The position numbers were made by a program, and so were the translations under genes. A stretch of 64,000 bases of DNA. Source: Limnohabitans sp. DM1. GTDB taxonomy: Bacteria > Pseudomonadota > Gammaproteobacteria > Burkholderiales > Burkholderiaceae_C. Positions within the stretch are counted from its first letter, which is position 1. The number at the start of each line of letters is the position of its first letter. The stretch lies in contig NZ_CXOO01000003.1 of the NCBI RefSeq assembly GCF_001269385.1, positions 1-64,000 of the forward strand. Reading direction: 5' to 3'. Under the pieces are notes generated by a model. It searched no databases. It had not been told where the DNA came from and saw nothing but the letters and a program-made list of their open reading frames with translations. Below are positions 28,454-36,740 of this stretch, one piece after another.

Positions 28454-29545
28454 ATGCGCTTTCATGACTTGACAGTTTCACGCGTCACGCCCGAAGCCGC
28501 TGGCGCCGTGGTCATCACCCTGGGCGTGCCGAGCGATCTGCGTTCGCAGTTCGACTTCCAGCCCGGCCAGTTCCTCACCGTGCGGGCAGAGATCCAAGGC
28601 GCCGACGTGCGCCGCAGCTACTCCATCAGCTCGGCACGCAGCCAACTGCAGCGAGGCGAGTTGGAGCTGGGCATTCGCCCTGTGGAAGGCGGCGTGTTCT
28701 CCAACTGGGCTGCCAGCCAACTCAAAGCAGGCGACACCCTGCGCGTGATGCCACCCGATGGCCGCTTCACCGTGCAAAAGCAGCGCGCCATCCACCGCGT
28801 GGGTTTTGCCGCCGGCTCGGGCATCACCCCCATCCTGTCGATTTTGGCCAGCACCCTGGAAGATCAGCCCGAATCCAAATTCACTCTGGTCTACGGCAAC
28901 CGCCGCATGGACAGCGTGATGTTCAACGAAGCGCTGCAGGACCTCAAAGACCGCTACCCCTCGCGCCTGACGCTGATCCACATCCTCTCGCGCCAGGCGC
29001 AAGAGGTGCCCCTGCTCGAAGGCCGCATCGACGCGGGCAAAGTGCGCGCCATCATCGACGCCTTCCTGCCCGTAGGCAGCATGGACGAAGTCTTCATCTG
29101 CGGCCCCGAAGCCATGATCGAAGAGACCGAGAAAACCCTGCTGGATGCTGGCGTCAAGTCCGACCGCATCCGCACCGAACGCTTCACCTCACCCACACTC
29201 GAGGCCCTGAGCCCCGAGCAGAAAGCGAAGGCCGTGCTCGGTCACAAAGCCACGCGCGATGGCGGTGAAGTGCAGCTCACAGTGGTGCTCGACGGCAAGC
29301 CCTACGACATGCCGATGAACCGGAACGAAAAAATCCTCGACATCGCCCTGGCCATGGGCCTGGACCTGCCCTACTCATGCAAGGGCGGCGTGTGCTGCAC
29401 CTGCCGCTGCAAAGTGACAGAAGGCACGACAGTGATGGACAAAAACTTCACCCTCGAAAAGCCCGAAGTCGATCAAGGCTTCGTGCTGTCCTGCCAAGCC
29501 CGGCCCACCAGCGGCCGCGTGGTGGTGAGCTTCGACGAACGCTGA
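28454..29545 (+). CDS. paaE: Phenylacetyl-CoA epoxidase reductase PaaE
   Basis: NADPH-dependent electron donor to PaaA. It has 363 residues. The FAD-binding RRSYSISSA and an NAD-binding domain with GSGITPILSI and FICGPEAMI precede a plant-type 2Fe-2S ferredoxin domain with ligands in YSCKGGVCCTCRCKV and a last Cys in FVLSCQARP. It closes the paaABCDE operon; ring-opening and beta-oxidation paa genes are not next to it. Confidence 0.96.
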   Translation: MRFHDLTVSRVTPEAAGAVVITLGVPSDLRSQFDFQPGQFLTVRAEIQGADVRRSYSISSARSQLQRGELELGIRPVEGGVFSNWAASQLKAGDTLRVMPPDGRFTVQKQRAIHRVGFAAGSGITPILSILASTLEDQPESKFTLVYGNRRMDSVMFNEALQDLKDRYPSRLTLIHILSRQAQEVPLLEGRIDAGKVRAIIDAFLPVGSMDEVFICGPEAMIEETEKTLLDAGVKSDRIRTERFTSPTLEALSPEQKAKAVLGHKATRDGGEVQLTVVLDGKPYDMPMNRNEKILDIALAMGLDLPYSCKGGVCCTCRCKVTEGTTVMDKNFTLEKPEVDQGFVLSCQARPTSGRVVVSFDER

Positions 29546-29559
29546 AGACAGCCCATATC

Positions 29560-29640
29560 GGGGTTGAAATCGGGGTTGATGTCGACTCTGTTGCCGCCGA
29601 CCTACAAATACACGGCCCCGTTGGCCGGCACCGCCAGGTC
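29560..29640. repeat. Degenerate family-1 intergenic repeats after paaE
   Basis: Partly decayed units with tatcggggttgaaatcgggg and gccgccgacctacaaataca. The remainder of the gap to 29702 shows nothing recognisable. Confidence 0.6.
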
Positions 29641-29702
29641 CGACTTGCGTGGATTGGGTGCAGGCTGCTTGTTGGGCTATCGCCGACAGCAGGGCTAGAC
29701 CC

Positions 29703-30299
29703 TCAATACCGATAGCCCACGCCCACGGCATACAGCATGGGGTCCACCTTCAGCTCGCCAATGCGAACGCCATGGTTGTAAACGTTGGTGCTGATGTAGA
29801 CCTTCTTGATGTCAAAATTGATCGACCAGTTTTTGTCAAGCGGAATGTCCACACCCGCTTGCAGGGCGCCACCCCATTGATCACGGTTCAAACTCAGGCC
29901 GGGTGGCAGACTCACACCCGTGAACTTGGTGTAATTGATACCCGCTCCGACGTAAGGTTTAAAACCCTGCATGTCGGTGAAGTGGTACTGCAGCAGCAAA
30001 GTGGGGGGCAGATGGCGAAACGAGCCGATCTGTGAATTGTTGGAATACACCCGCTGGGTCTGAGGGGTGGTCAAGACCAGCTCGGCCGCCACGTTTTTGG
30101 AGTAGAAGTAGGTGAAATCCAGCTCACCAAAGGTCTTGTTATTGATGGACAAACCCAAGCCTGTAGAGTCGCTGTTGGTGCTATCCAGATTGACCACACG
30201 GGCACGCACAAGCCAGGGGCCTTCGCCGGAAGCCTGCGCCATGACCGAGCCCACAGAACATGCGGCCATGGCCGCAACGAGCAAGATTTTCTTTTGCAT
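29703..30299 (-). CDS. OmpW-family outer-membrane protein
   Basis: A 198-residue eight-stranded barrel protein predicted in the outer membrane; OmpW-type barrels have a narrow hydrophobic channel. The signal peptide is at 1-21 (MQKKILLVAAMAACSVGSVMA). Family segments are GEGPWLVRARVVNLD near the N-terminus, YHFTDMQGFKPYVGAGINYT and the C-terminal VDPMLYAVGVGYRY ending in an aromatic residue. ATG 30299 follows a clear ribosome site (aaggagtg). Substrate unknown; its position after the paa operon is suggestive only. Confidence 0.92.
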   Translation of the reverse strand: MQKKILLVAAMAACSVGSVMAQASGEGPWLVRARVVNLDSTNSDSTGLGLSINNKTFGELDFTYFYSKNVAAELVLTTPQTQRVYSNNSQIGSFRHLPPTLLLQYHFTDMQGFKPYVGAGINYTKFTGVSLPPGLSLNRDQWGGALQAGVDIPLDKNWSINFDIKKVYISTNVYNHGVRIGELKVDPMLYAVGVGYRY

Positions 30300-30465
30300 G
30301 TGACACTCCTTAGGTGATCGAGAGAAACGCCTCTCCATGCCATTGGAAGTCTTCAGGTGTTCAGACCCTGTGAGCTGGTTCACACTGTGCCAATTGGCAA
30401 CAGTGCTCAGCCATGTGCTTTGCCCATCATCAACAAATTAGGGCATTCCCCACTTTGTGTGCACG

Positions 30466-31296
30466 TCATAACCGACGCACAATTTCCATTGTGGCTGCGC
30501 TTTGGTTCATGGTGTAGAAATGCACGGATGGCACACCCGCCGTAATCAACTGGTCACACAGATCAGTCACCACATCCAGGCCAAACGCCTTGATAGAGGC
30601 CAGGTCATCCCCAAAGCCTTGCAGGCGCAAACGTATCCAGCGCGGAATTTCCGCCCCGCACGCATCCGAAAAGCGCAGCAACTGGGAAGAACTGGTGATC
30701 GGCATGATGCCAGGCACCACCGGCACGTCCACTCCCAGCTTGTGCACATCATCTACAAAGCGAAAGTAGGCGTCGCTGTTGTAGAAATACTGGGTGATGG
30801 CCGAGTTGGCTCCGGCCTTGACCTTGGTGGAAAAGGCCTGCAAATCGGCTTCGGGCGACTTGGCCTGCGGATGCACCTCGGGGTAAGCAGCCACCTCGAT
30901 GTGGAAGTCATCGCCCGTCTCGGCGCGGATGAAGGCCACCAGATCGCTCGCGTAGTGGAACTCGCCGCCCGCCCCATAGCCGCTGGGCAAATCGCCGCGC
31001 AAAGCCACCAAGCGCTTGACGCCCATGGCCTTGAGCGTGGCCAACTCTTCGCGCACCGAAGCCTTGGTCGCGCCAATGCACGAAAAGTGCGAAGCGGCTG
31101 CGACGCCCTCGCTCAGGATAGCGCTCACGGTGGAGAAGGTGCCTTCTTGCGTCGATCCGCCTGCGCCATAAGTGACCGAGCAAAACTCGGGTTTCAAAGC
31201 GTAAAGCTGCTGTCGAACAGCGCGCAATTTTTCGACGCCTTCAGGCGTCTTGGGTGGAAAAAATTCAAGACTGATGGGCAGTTTCAAACCAGACAT
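30466..31296 (-). CDS. metF: Methylenetetrahydrofolate reductase
   Basis: FAD-dependent reduction of 5,10-methylene-THF to 5-methyl-THF for methionine synthesis. It has 276 residues. SLEFFPPKTPEG holds the catalytic Glu; SVTYGAGGSTQEGT, CIGATK, LVALRGDLPSGYG and PGIMPITSSSQL are family motifs. It belongs to the activated methyl cycle with ahcY, two genes upstream. Confidence 0.96.
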   Translation of the reverse strand: MSGLKLPISLEFFPPKTPEGVEKLRAVRQQLYALKPEFCSVTYGAGGSTQEGTFSTVSAILSEGVAAASHFSCIGATKASVREELATLKAMGVKRLVALRGDLPSGYGAGGEFHYASDLVAFIRAETGDDFHIEVAAYPEVHPQAKSPEADLQAFSTKVKAGANSAITQYFYNSDAYFRFVDDVHKLGVDVPVVPGIMPITSSSQLLRFSDACGAEIPRWIRLRLQGFGDDLASIKAFGLDVVTDLCDQLITAGVPSVHFYTMNQSAATMEIVRRL

Positions 31297-31314
31297 CACA
31301 ACACCTTCAAAAAT

Positions 31315-32163
31315 TCAATAGTCGTTAGCCTTGGCATAGGCCTTGGCGGCCAGATCGGCCTCGTGCGCCACGCGCGTGGCCTCGCGCGCGGGCAACACCG
31401 CAGCGGGGTCAGGCCAGCAGGCTTGCACAAAAAACTCGTGGTTGCCGTCACCCCCCGCAATCGGGCTGTTCAGCCAGGCCGTCACTTTCATGCCCAATTC
31501 GGTCAGTGCCGTGCGGACGCGGTTTTCGATGAAAGGGTAATAGCTGTCGTCTTTGACGATGCCGCCCTTACCCACTTGGCCCGGTTGCAGCTCAAACTGG
31601 GGTTTGACCAGCATCAGCAACTGGCCCGTGGGTTTGAGCAAATGCACCACGCCCGGCAACACCAGCGTGAGCGAGATGAAGGACACATCGCCCACCATCA
31701 GGTCAAAGCCTTTCAGCGCATCGGGAATGCGTTCGTCGCCGGGCTCCAACTCGCGGGCGTTGACGCCTTCAATGCAAACCACTCGCTCGTCCTCACGAAT
31801 GCGCGGGTGCACTTGGGCATGGCCCACGTCAATGCCCACCACCTCGGCCGCGCCGTGCTGCAGCAAGCAGTCGGTGAAACCGCCCGTACTCTGGCCCACA
31901 TCGAGGCAACGCAAACCATCGACCTGAACGCCCGTGGCCTTCAAGGCGCCTTCGAGCTTGAGGCCGCCACGCGAGACGTAGCGCGACTCGGCGTCGTCGA
32001 GCAACTCCAGAGCTGCGCTCTCGGGCACCTCGTCGCGGTTTTTGACGACGGTGCGCCAAACGCCGTCAGGCTGCTGCCACTTCACCCCCCCAGCAATCAG
32101 TCGCTGGGCTTGAGAGCGAGAAGCGGCCAGGCCACGTTCGACGAGAAGTTGATCAATGCGCAT
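31315..32163 (-). CDS. tlyA: TlyA-family rRNA methyltransferase
   Basis: SAM-dependent methyltransferase with an N-terminal S4 RNA-binding domain (MRIDQLLVERGLAASRSQAQRLI) and a FtsJ-like fold. SRGGLKLEGAL starts the catalytic part, CLDVGQSTGGFTDCLL binds SAM, GDVSFISLTLVLP and LVKPQFE complete it. TlyA proteins methylate 2'-O of 16S and/or 23S rRNA; some were called hemolysins. It lies 18 bp upstream of metF and is presumably co-transcribed. Confidence 0.93.
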   Translation of the reverse strand: MRIDQLLVERGLAASRSQAQRLIAGGVKWQQPDGVWRTVVKNRDEVPESAALELLDDAESRYVSRGGLKLEGALKATGVQVDGLRCLDVGQSTGGFTDCLLQHGAAEVVGIDVGHAQVHPRIREDERVVCIEGVNARELEPGDERIPDALKGFDLMVGDVSFISLTLVLPGVVHLLKPTGQLLMLVKPQFELQPGQVGKGGIVKDDSYYPFIENRVRTALTELGMKVTAWLNSPIAGGDGNHEFFVQACWPDPAAVLPAREATRVAHEADLAAKAYAKANDY

Positions 32164-32178
32164 GTATTCAGCGATCCC

Positions 32179-32465
32179 TTGTAGGAGCCAGCCCTGCTGG
32201 CGATTGAGGCATAGGTGGTCTGCGACTGATCGCTTGCAGGCAAGCTACTACAGGACGGTGGTCTTTGTAGGAGCCAGTCCTGCTGGCGATGAGGGCACAG
32301 GTGGTCTGCGACTGATCGCTTGCAGGCAAGCTCCTACAGGACGGTGATCTTTGTAGGAGCCAGCCCTGCTGGCGATGAGGGCACAGGTGGTCTGCGACTG
32401 ATCGCTTGCAGGCAAGCTCCTACAAGACCGTGATCTTTGTAGGAGCCAGCCCTGCTGGCGAAACA
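32179..32465. repeat. Tandem 86-bp family-2 palindromic repeat, 3.3 copies
   Basis: Copies begin at 32181, 32267, 32353 and 32439, an exact 86-bp period. Each opens with gtaggagccagccctgctgg and closes with gcttgcaggcaagctcctac; the whole unit can fold because its ends are complementary (gtaggagc/gctcctac). Copies 2 and 3 are almost identical. The array fills the ahcY-tlyA gap. Confidence 0.95.
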
Positions 32466-32470
32466 GCGCA

Positions 32471-33904
32471 TCAATAGCGGTAAGTATTGGCCTTGTAAGG
32501 ACCGTTTTTCGACACACCGATGTAAGCCGCTTGCTCGTCGCTGAGTTCGGTCAGCATGGCACCGACTTTCTTCAGGTGCAAACGGGCCACTTTCTCGTCC
32601 AGATGCTTGGGCAACACATAGACCTTGCCGGATTCGTACTGGTCTTGCTTTGTGAACAGCTCGATCTGCGCAATGGTCTGGTTGGCAAACGAGGACGACA
32701 TCACGAAGCTGGGGTGGCCGGTGGCGCAACCCAGGTTCACCAGACGGCCTTTGGCCAACAGGGTGATCTTCTTGCCATCGGGGAAGATGACGTGGTCGAC
32801 CTGGGGCTTGATCTCGTCCCACTGGCACTTTTCCAACGAAACCACATCGATTTCGTTGTCGAAGTGACCGATGTTGCAAACGATGGCCTCGTCTTTCATG
32901 GCGGCCATGTGCTCGTAGCGGATCACGTTCTTGTTGCCGGTGGCCGACACGAAGATGTCGCACTTGTCAGCGGCGTATTCCATGGTCACGACCTTGAAGC
33001 CTTCCATGGCGGCTTGCAGGGCGTTGATCGGGTCGATCTCGGTCACCCACACTTGGGCGCTCAGGGCGCGCAGGGCTTGGGCCGAACCCTTGCCCACGTC
33101 ACCGTAACCGGCCACCACAGCCACTTTGCCGGCGATCATCACGTCGGTGGCGCGCTTGATGGAGTCCACCAAAGACTCGCGGCAGCCATACAGGTTGTCG
33201 AACTTGCTCTTGGTCACCGAGTCGTTGACGTTGATGGCGCGGAACATCAGGCTGCCCTTGGCGGCCATTTCGTTCAGGCGCAACACGCCGGTGGTGGTCT
33301 CTTCGGTCACGCCAATGATCTGGGCACCCTTGCGGCTGTACCAGGTCGGGTCCACGGCCAGTTTGGCCTTGATGGCGTTGAACAGGCAAGTCTCTTCTTC
33401 GCTGGTGGGGTTGGCGATCAAAGACGCGTCGGTTTCGGCGCGCTTGCCCAGGTGCATGAGCAGCGTGGCGTCGCCGCCGTCGTCCAGAATCATGTTGGGG
33501 CCTTCACCGGGCGTGCCTGCGGGGCCAAAGTCAAAAATGCGGTGGGTGTAGTCCCAGTAATCGGCCAGGGTTTCGCCCTTGATGGCGAACACGGGTGTGC
33601 CCTTGGCAGCAATCGCTGCAGCGGCGTGGTCTTGGGTCGAGAAGATGTTGCAAGAAGCCCAGCGCACGTCGGCACCCAAGGCTTGCAGGGTCTCGATCAG
33701 CACGGCCGTCTGGATGGTCATGTGCAGCGAGCCGGTGATGCGTGCGCCCTTCAAGGGCTGAGCTGCGTTGAACTCTTCGCGGATGGCCATCAGGCCGGGC
33801 ATTTCGGTCTCGGCGATTTTGATTTCTTTACGGCCCCAATCGGCCAGGCCGATGTCGGCAATCACGCAATCAGCGTTAACGGTGGAAGGCATACGTGCAT
33901 TCAT
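32471..33904 (-). CDS. ahcY: Adenosylhomocysteinase
   Basis: NAD-dependent hydrolysis of S-adenosylhomocysteine to adenosine and homocysteine, relieving inhibition of methyltransferases. It has 477 residues. Segments include [15 protein letters not shown], the NAD-binding [14 protein letters not shown] and the C-terminal YR. ATG 33904 is chosen for its ribosome site (TGGAG eight bases upstream). Expression should follow the SAH riboswitch in its leader. Confidence 0.97.
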   Translation of the reverse strand: MNARMPSTVNADCVIADIGLADWGRKEIKIAETEMPGLMAIREEFNAAQPLKGARITGSLHMTIQTAVLIETLQALGADVRWASCNIFSTQDHAAAAIAAKGTPVFAIKGETLADYWDYTHRIFDFGPAGTPGEGPNMILDDGGDATLLMHLGKRAETDASLIANPTSEEETCLFNAIKAKLAVDPTWYSRKGAQIIGVTEETTTGVLRLNEMAAKGSLMFRAINVNDSVTKSKFDNLYGCRESLVDSIKRATDVMIAGKVAVVAGYGDVGKGSAQALRALSAQVWVTEIDPINALQAAMEGFKVVTMEYAADKCDIFVSATGNKNVIRYEHMAAMKDEAIVCNIGHFDNEIDVVSLEKCQWDEIKPQVDHVIFPDGKKITLLAKGRLVNLGCATGHPSFVMSSSFANQTIAQIELFTKQDQYESGKVYVLPKHLDEKVARLHLKKVGAMLTELSDEQAAYIGVSKNGPYKANTYRY

Positions 33905-33989
33905 GAGAAAAGCTCCAAAGCAATGTGAAAAAGCCACACGCGTGGATGAAAGCACTGAATGGAAGTTACAGGCTCACCGCACGTCGAGT

Positions 33990-34077
33990 GGATGAGCGTC
34001 GTTGCTGTATGAAGGTTCCGAGCCTCACGCCTGCTGCCAGCTTTGGGGCTGGTGGGCGCTGCAACGCTCCTCGGAGA
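33990..34077 (-). ncRNA. SAH riboswitch in the ahcY leader
   Basis: On the minus strand the leader shows the three conserved blocks of the S-adenosylhomocysteine riboswitch: CTCCGAGGAGCGTTGCA at the 5' end, GTGAGGCTCGGAACC in the middle, and AACGACGCTCA at the 3' end. The CTCCGAG/CTCGGA arms pair as P1, and GAGCGTTG pairs with CAACGACGCTC to form the pseudoknot helix. In this class SAH binding raises expression of ahcY. It sits about 85 nt ahead of the start codon and begins at the predicted transcript start. Confidence 0.9.
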
Positions 34078-34083
34078 TTGCTG

Positions 34084-34089
34084 ATTATA
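34084..34089 (-). promoter_or_regulatory. -10 box of the ahcY promoter, inside the hepT stop codon
   Basis: The minus strand reads TATAAT; its inner TAA (34087-34085) is the stop codon of hepT. A start seven bases on falls at 34077, the first base of the riboswitch. A convincing -35 box was not found. Confidence 0.78.
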
Positions 34090-34453
34090 GCGAGCCGCTC
34101 ACAGTGCTGCCGTGAACCCTGACCTGCAAGGCAACACGCAGACTCTCGCTGAGGGCTGGCAGCTCTTGCACAATGGTTTGGTAAAGGATTTCGTGGGCGA
34201 CCTGTTCATAACCGTGTGCCAGGATGTTGCGCAAACCAATAATTTGTCGCCAAGGAATTTGAGGAAATTGAACATTTGAATCCCCTATCCTGGCCACAGC
34301 CTCACCCAAATTAATGAACAATTTCTCAGCAGCAAGGCACAAAACTCTTTGACTTTGGAACTCTGTGGGACTCAAGCCCACAACCAAAGATTGCAGCTCC
34401 TCAGAAAAACCAAGCATATCGGCCAAGTGCGCAGGTGCGCGGTCAGTGCTCAT
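34085..34453 (-). CDS. hepT: HEPN-domain toxin of a HepT/MntA system
   Basis: A 122-residue DUF86/HepT-like protein. HEPN toxins are RNases in type VII toxin-antitoxin pairs, silenced by AMP-ylation from the partner MntA. The HEPN motif RxxxxH is present in GLRNILAHGYEQV, followed by a Tyr in the position targeted by MntA (GYE). ATG 34453 overlaps the mntA stop by four bases, so translation is coupled. Its 3' end forms the ahcY promoter. Confidence 0.88.
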   Translation of the reverse strand: MSTDRAPAHLADMLGFSEELQSLVVGLSPTEFQSQRVLCLAAEKLFINLGEAVARIGDSNVQFPQIPWRQIIGLRNILAHGYEQVAHEILYQTIVQELPALSESLRVALQVRVHGSTVSGSL

Positions 34454-34749
34454 TGATAAAGCAATCGCAATTGGGGCTCAATGGCCTTGCGTCTGAAGGG
34501 GTTGTTCAACACCGAGGGAAAAGCCAAATCCACGCTCTTTCCATCAAAGACCATGGACAGCTCATGTTGCATGTCCACCAGCGCAAAGCCTGTTGGGTAT
34601 TGGTTGGGAATGAATTCAACCAACAAGTCGACATCGCTGTCAGGCCTTTCTTGCCCTTGCGCAGCCGATCCAAACATTTGCATGCGGCGAACCTTATAAC
34701 GCCGACAAATATCGGCAATTAGGGCTTGCTGTTGAGGCGCGATGTTCAT
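34450..34749 (-). CDS. mntA: MntA-type minimal nucleotidyltransferase antitoxin
   Basis: A 99-residue nucleotidyltransferase. The signature GS-x10-DxD is present (MFGSAAQGQERPDSDVDLLVEF), with a third carboxylate in KSVDLAF. Family knowledge says it transfers AMP to the Tyr near the HEPN motif of HepT. It is the first gene of the pair. Upstream is a family-3 repeat and the divergent prfC gene. Confidence 0.9.
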   Translation of the reverse strand: MNIAPQQQALIADICRRYKVRRMQMFGSAAQGQERPDSDVDLLVEFIPNQYPTGFALVDMQHELSMVFDGKSVDLAFPSVLNNPFRRKAIEPQLRLLYQ

Positions 34750-34795
34750 AAGCGATCATTATGAAACAGTTCAAACAGTGGCGAAAGTGGATGCC

Positions 34796-34876
34796 AACCG
34801 TGGGAGCCCCGCCCCCGGGGCGATGGGTCGTGGTTTGCGGGGCTTTTCGCGACGAGTGCGTCGCTCCTAAAGGGGA
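34796..34876. repeat. Family-3 REP-like repeat, single degenerate copy
   Basis: ccgtgggagccccgcccccg at 34799 through gcgacgagtgcgtcgctcct at 34848, an imperfect copy of the repeats flanking the RAYT gene at 50.7-51.8 kb. It sits between mntA and prfC. Confidence 0.75.
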
Positions 34877-34998
34877 ATTCACCTCACTCACAGCGCCCGC
34901 AAGGCGCCCCCCTTGGCCCGTTAAAATCTCCCCCATCGCGGCCACCCTTGGCCGCCCGCTCAGCACCCCTGCGGTGCCACCCCGATCAGGACCCCCTT

Positions 34999-36627
34999 GT
35001 GACCTATGCCCACGAAACCCGGCGCCGCCGGACGTTTGCCATCATTTCGCACCCCGACGCGGGTAAAACCACGCTGACCGAAAAGCTGCTGCTGTTCTCG
35101 GGCGCAATCCAGATCGCTGGCTCGGTCAAGGCCCGCAAGGCCTCGCGCCACGCCACATCCGACTGGATGGAGATTGAAAAGCAGCGTGGCATCTCGGTGG
35201 CATCTTCGGTCATGCAAATGCTCTACCGCGAGCACGTCATCAACCTGCTCGACACCCCAGGCCACAAAGACTTCAGCGAAGACACCTACCGCGTGCTCAC
35301 CGCCGTGGACTCGGCCCTGATGGTGATCGACGCGGCCAACGGTGTGGAAGCCCAGACCCGCCGCCTGATCGAAGTGTGCCGTCAGCGCGACACGCCCATC
35401 ATCACCTTTGTCAACAAGATGGACCGCGAAGTGCGCGACCCGCTCGACATCCTCGACGAAGTCGAGCGCGAGTTGGGCATGCCTTGCGTGCCGATGACCT
35501 GGCCTGTGGGCCAGGGCAAGAGCTTCGGCGGCATCATCAACCTGCGCACGCAGGCCATGACGGTGTTCGACTCTGGCTCTGAACGCCTGCCGCAAGACTT
35601 TGAAACCATCCCGCTCTCCGAGCAAGCCCAACTGGCCGAGCGCTTTGGCCTGGAGTGGCAGACCGCCATGGACAGCATGGAGCTGGCCACGGGCGCTTCG
35701 CCCGCGTTTGACGAAGCGGCATTTTTGGCAGGCAAACAAACGCCCGTGTTCTTTGGTTCCGGCGTGAACAACTTCGGCGTGATGGAAGTGCTCGACGCCC
35801 TGGTCGATTTGGCCCCCGCACCAAAGCCCCGCACCAGCAACCTGCTGGTCAACAAGCAGCCCGTGGTCAAAGAGATCCAGCCCGAAGACAGCGCGTTCTC
35901 GGGCGTGGTGTTCAAGGTGCAGGCCAATATGGACGCCAACCACCGCGACCGCATCGCCTTTGTGCGCATGGCCTCTGGCAAATACACCCCCGGCATGAAG
36001 CTCAAAGTGCAGCGCACCGCCAAAGAACTGCGCCCCACCAGCGTGGTCACTTTCCTCTCGCAACGGCGTGAAGCGGTAGACGAAGCCTACGCGGGCGACA
36101 TCATTGGCTTCACCACCCACGGCGGCGTGCAGCTGGGCGACACCATCACCGATGGTGCGAATTTGCAATTCACCGGCCTGCCGTTTTTTGCACCCGAACT
36201 CTTCATGACCGTGATCCTGAAGAACCCGCTGCGCACCAAGCAACTGCAAACGGGCCTCGACCAACTCGGCGAAGAAGGCGCGATCCAGGTCTTCAAACCC
36301 GAAATCGGCGGCCCCATGCTGCTGGGCGCAGTGGGCCAGCTGCAGTTTGAAGTGGTGCAGCACCGCCTCAAAGCCGAATACGACTGCGATGTGCGTCTTG
36401 AAGGCTGCCAGTACACCGGCGCCCGATGGATCACCGCCGACACCCCGGCCGAGCTGCGCGAGTTCACCAACGCCTACCCGCAGCGCATGTCGCTGGACGC
36501 GGCAGGCACGCTGGCGTATTTGTGCACTAGCCCCTACGACGTGCGGCTGGCGCAAGAGCGCTTTCCCAAGATCCACTTTCACCCGTTGCGCGAGCATGCG
36601 GGCTTGGCGTTGGGCAGCGCGGGGTAA
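34999..36627 (+). CDS. prfC: Peptide chain release factor 3
   Basis: GTPase that recycles RF1/RF2 from terminated ribosomes. It has 542 residues from GTG 34999 (MTYAHETRRRRTFAIISHPDAGKTT); the ATG at 34948 would add 17 residues out of noncoding repeat sequence. G motifs: HPDAGKTT, DTPGHKDF, NKMDRE. Further RF3 landmarks are MEIEKQRGISVASSVMQ and the C-terminal FPKIHFHPLREHAGLALG. Confidence 0.96.
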   Translation: MTYAHETRRRRTFAIISHPDAGKTTLTEKLLLFSGAIQIAGSVKARKASRHATSDWMEIEKQRGISVASSVMQMLYREHVINLLDTPGHKDFSEDTYRVLTAVDSALMVIDAANGVEAQTRRLIEVCRQRDTPIITFVNKMDREVRDPLDILDEVERELGMPCVPMTWPVGQGKSFGGIINLRTQAMTVFDSGSERLPQDFETIPLSEQAQLAERFGLEWQTAMDSMELATGASPAFDEAAFLAGKQTPVFFGSGVNNFGVMEVLDALVDLAPAPKPRTSNLLVNKQPVVKEIQPEDSAFSGVVFKVQANMDANHRDRIAFVRMASGKYTPGMKLKVQRTAKELRPTSVVTFLSQRREAVDEAYAGDIIGFTTHGGVQLGDTITDGANLQFTGLPFFAPELFMTVILKNPLRTKQLQTGLDQLGEEGAIQVFKPEIGGPMLLGAVGQLQFEVVQHRLKAEYDCDVRLEGCQYTGARWITADTPAELREFTNAYPQRMSLDAAGTLAYLCTSPYDVRLAQERFPKIHFHPLREHAGLALGSAG

Positions 36628-36629
36628 TT

Positions 36630-36722
36630 GCGTTGAGCGTTGAGCGTTGAGCGTGAGCATCGTCAAGCCAACACGGTTGGCTGATCACGCTGCATATCGG
36701 GGCTCAAGCCACCGACCTGCGG
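36630..36722. repeat. Heptamer run and family-1 repeat after prfC
   Basis: Three gttgagc heptamers in tandem begin just after the prfC stop. A similar short run (gagcgttgagcgttgggcg) follows the rlmJ stop at 25435. A family-1 unit (tatcggggctcaagccaccg) lies at 36694. Nothing else is seen in the gap before the convergent ycaO gene. Confidence 0.65.
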
Positions 36723-36740
36723 GGTGACGACGTCAACGAT

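Noticed and set aside
32179..32465. Regular 86-bp repeats considered as a CRISPR array
   Set aside because: The whole unit is repeated with no unique spacers, the ends are complementary, and no cas genes are present. They are REP-like tandem repeats.
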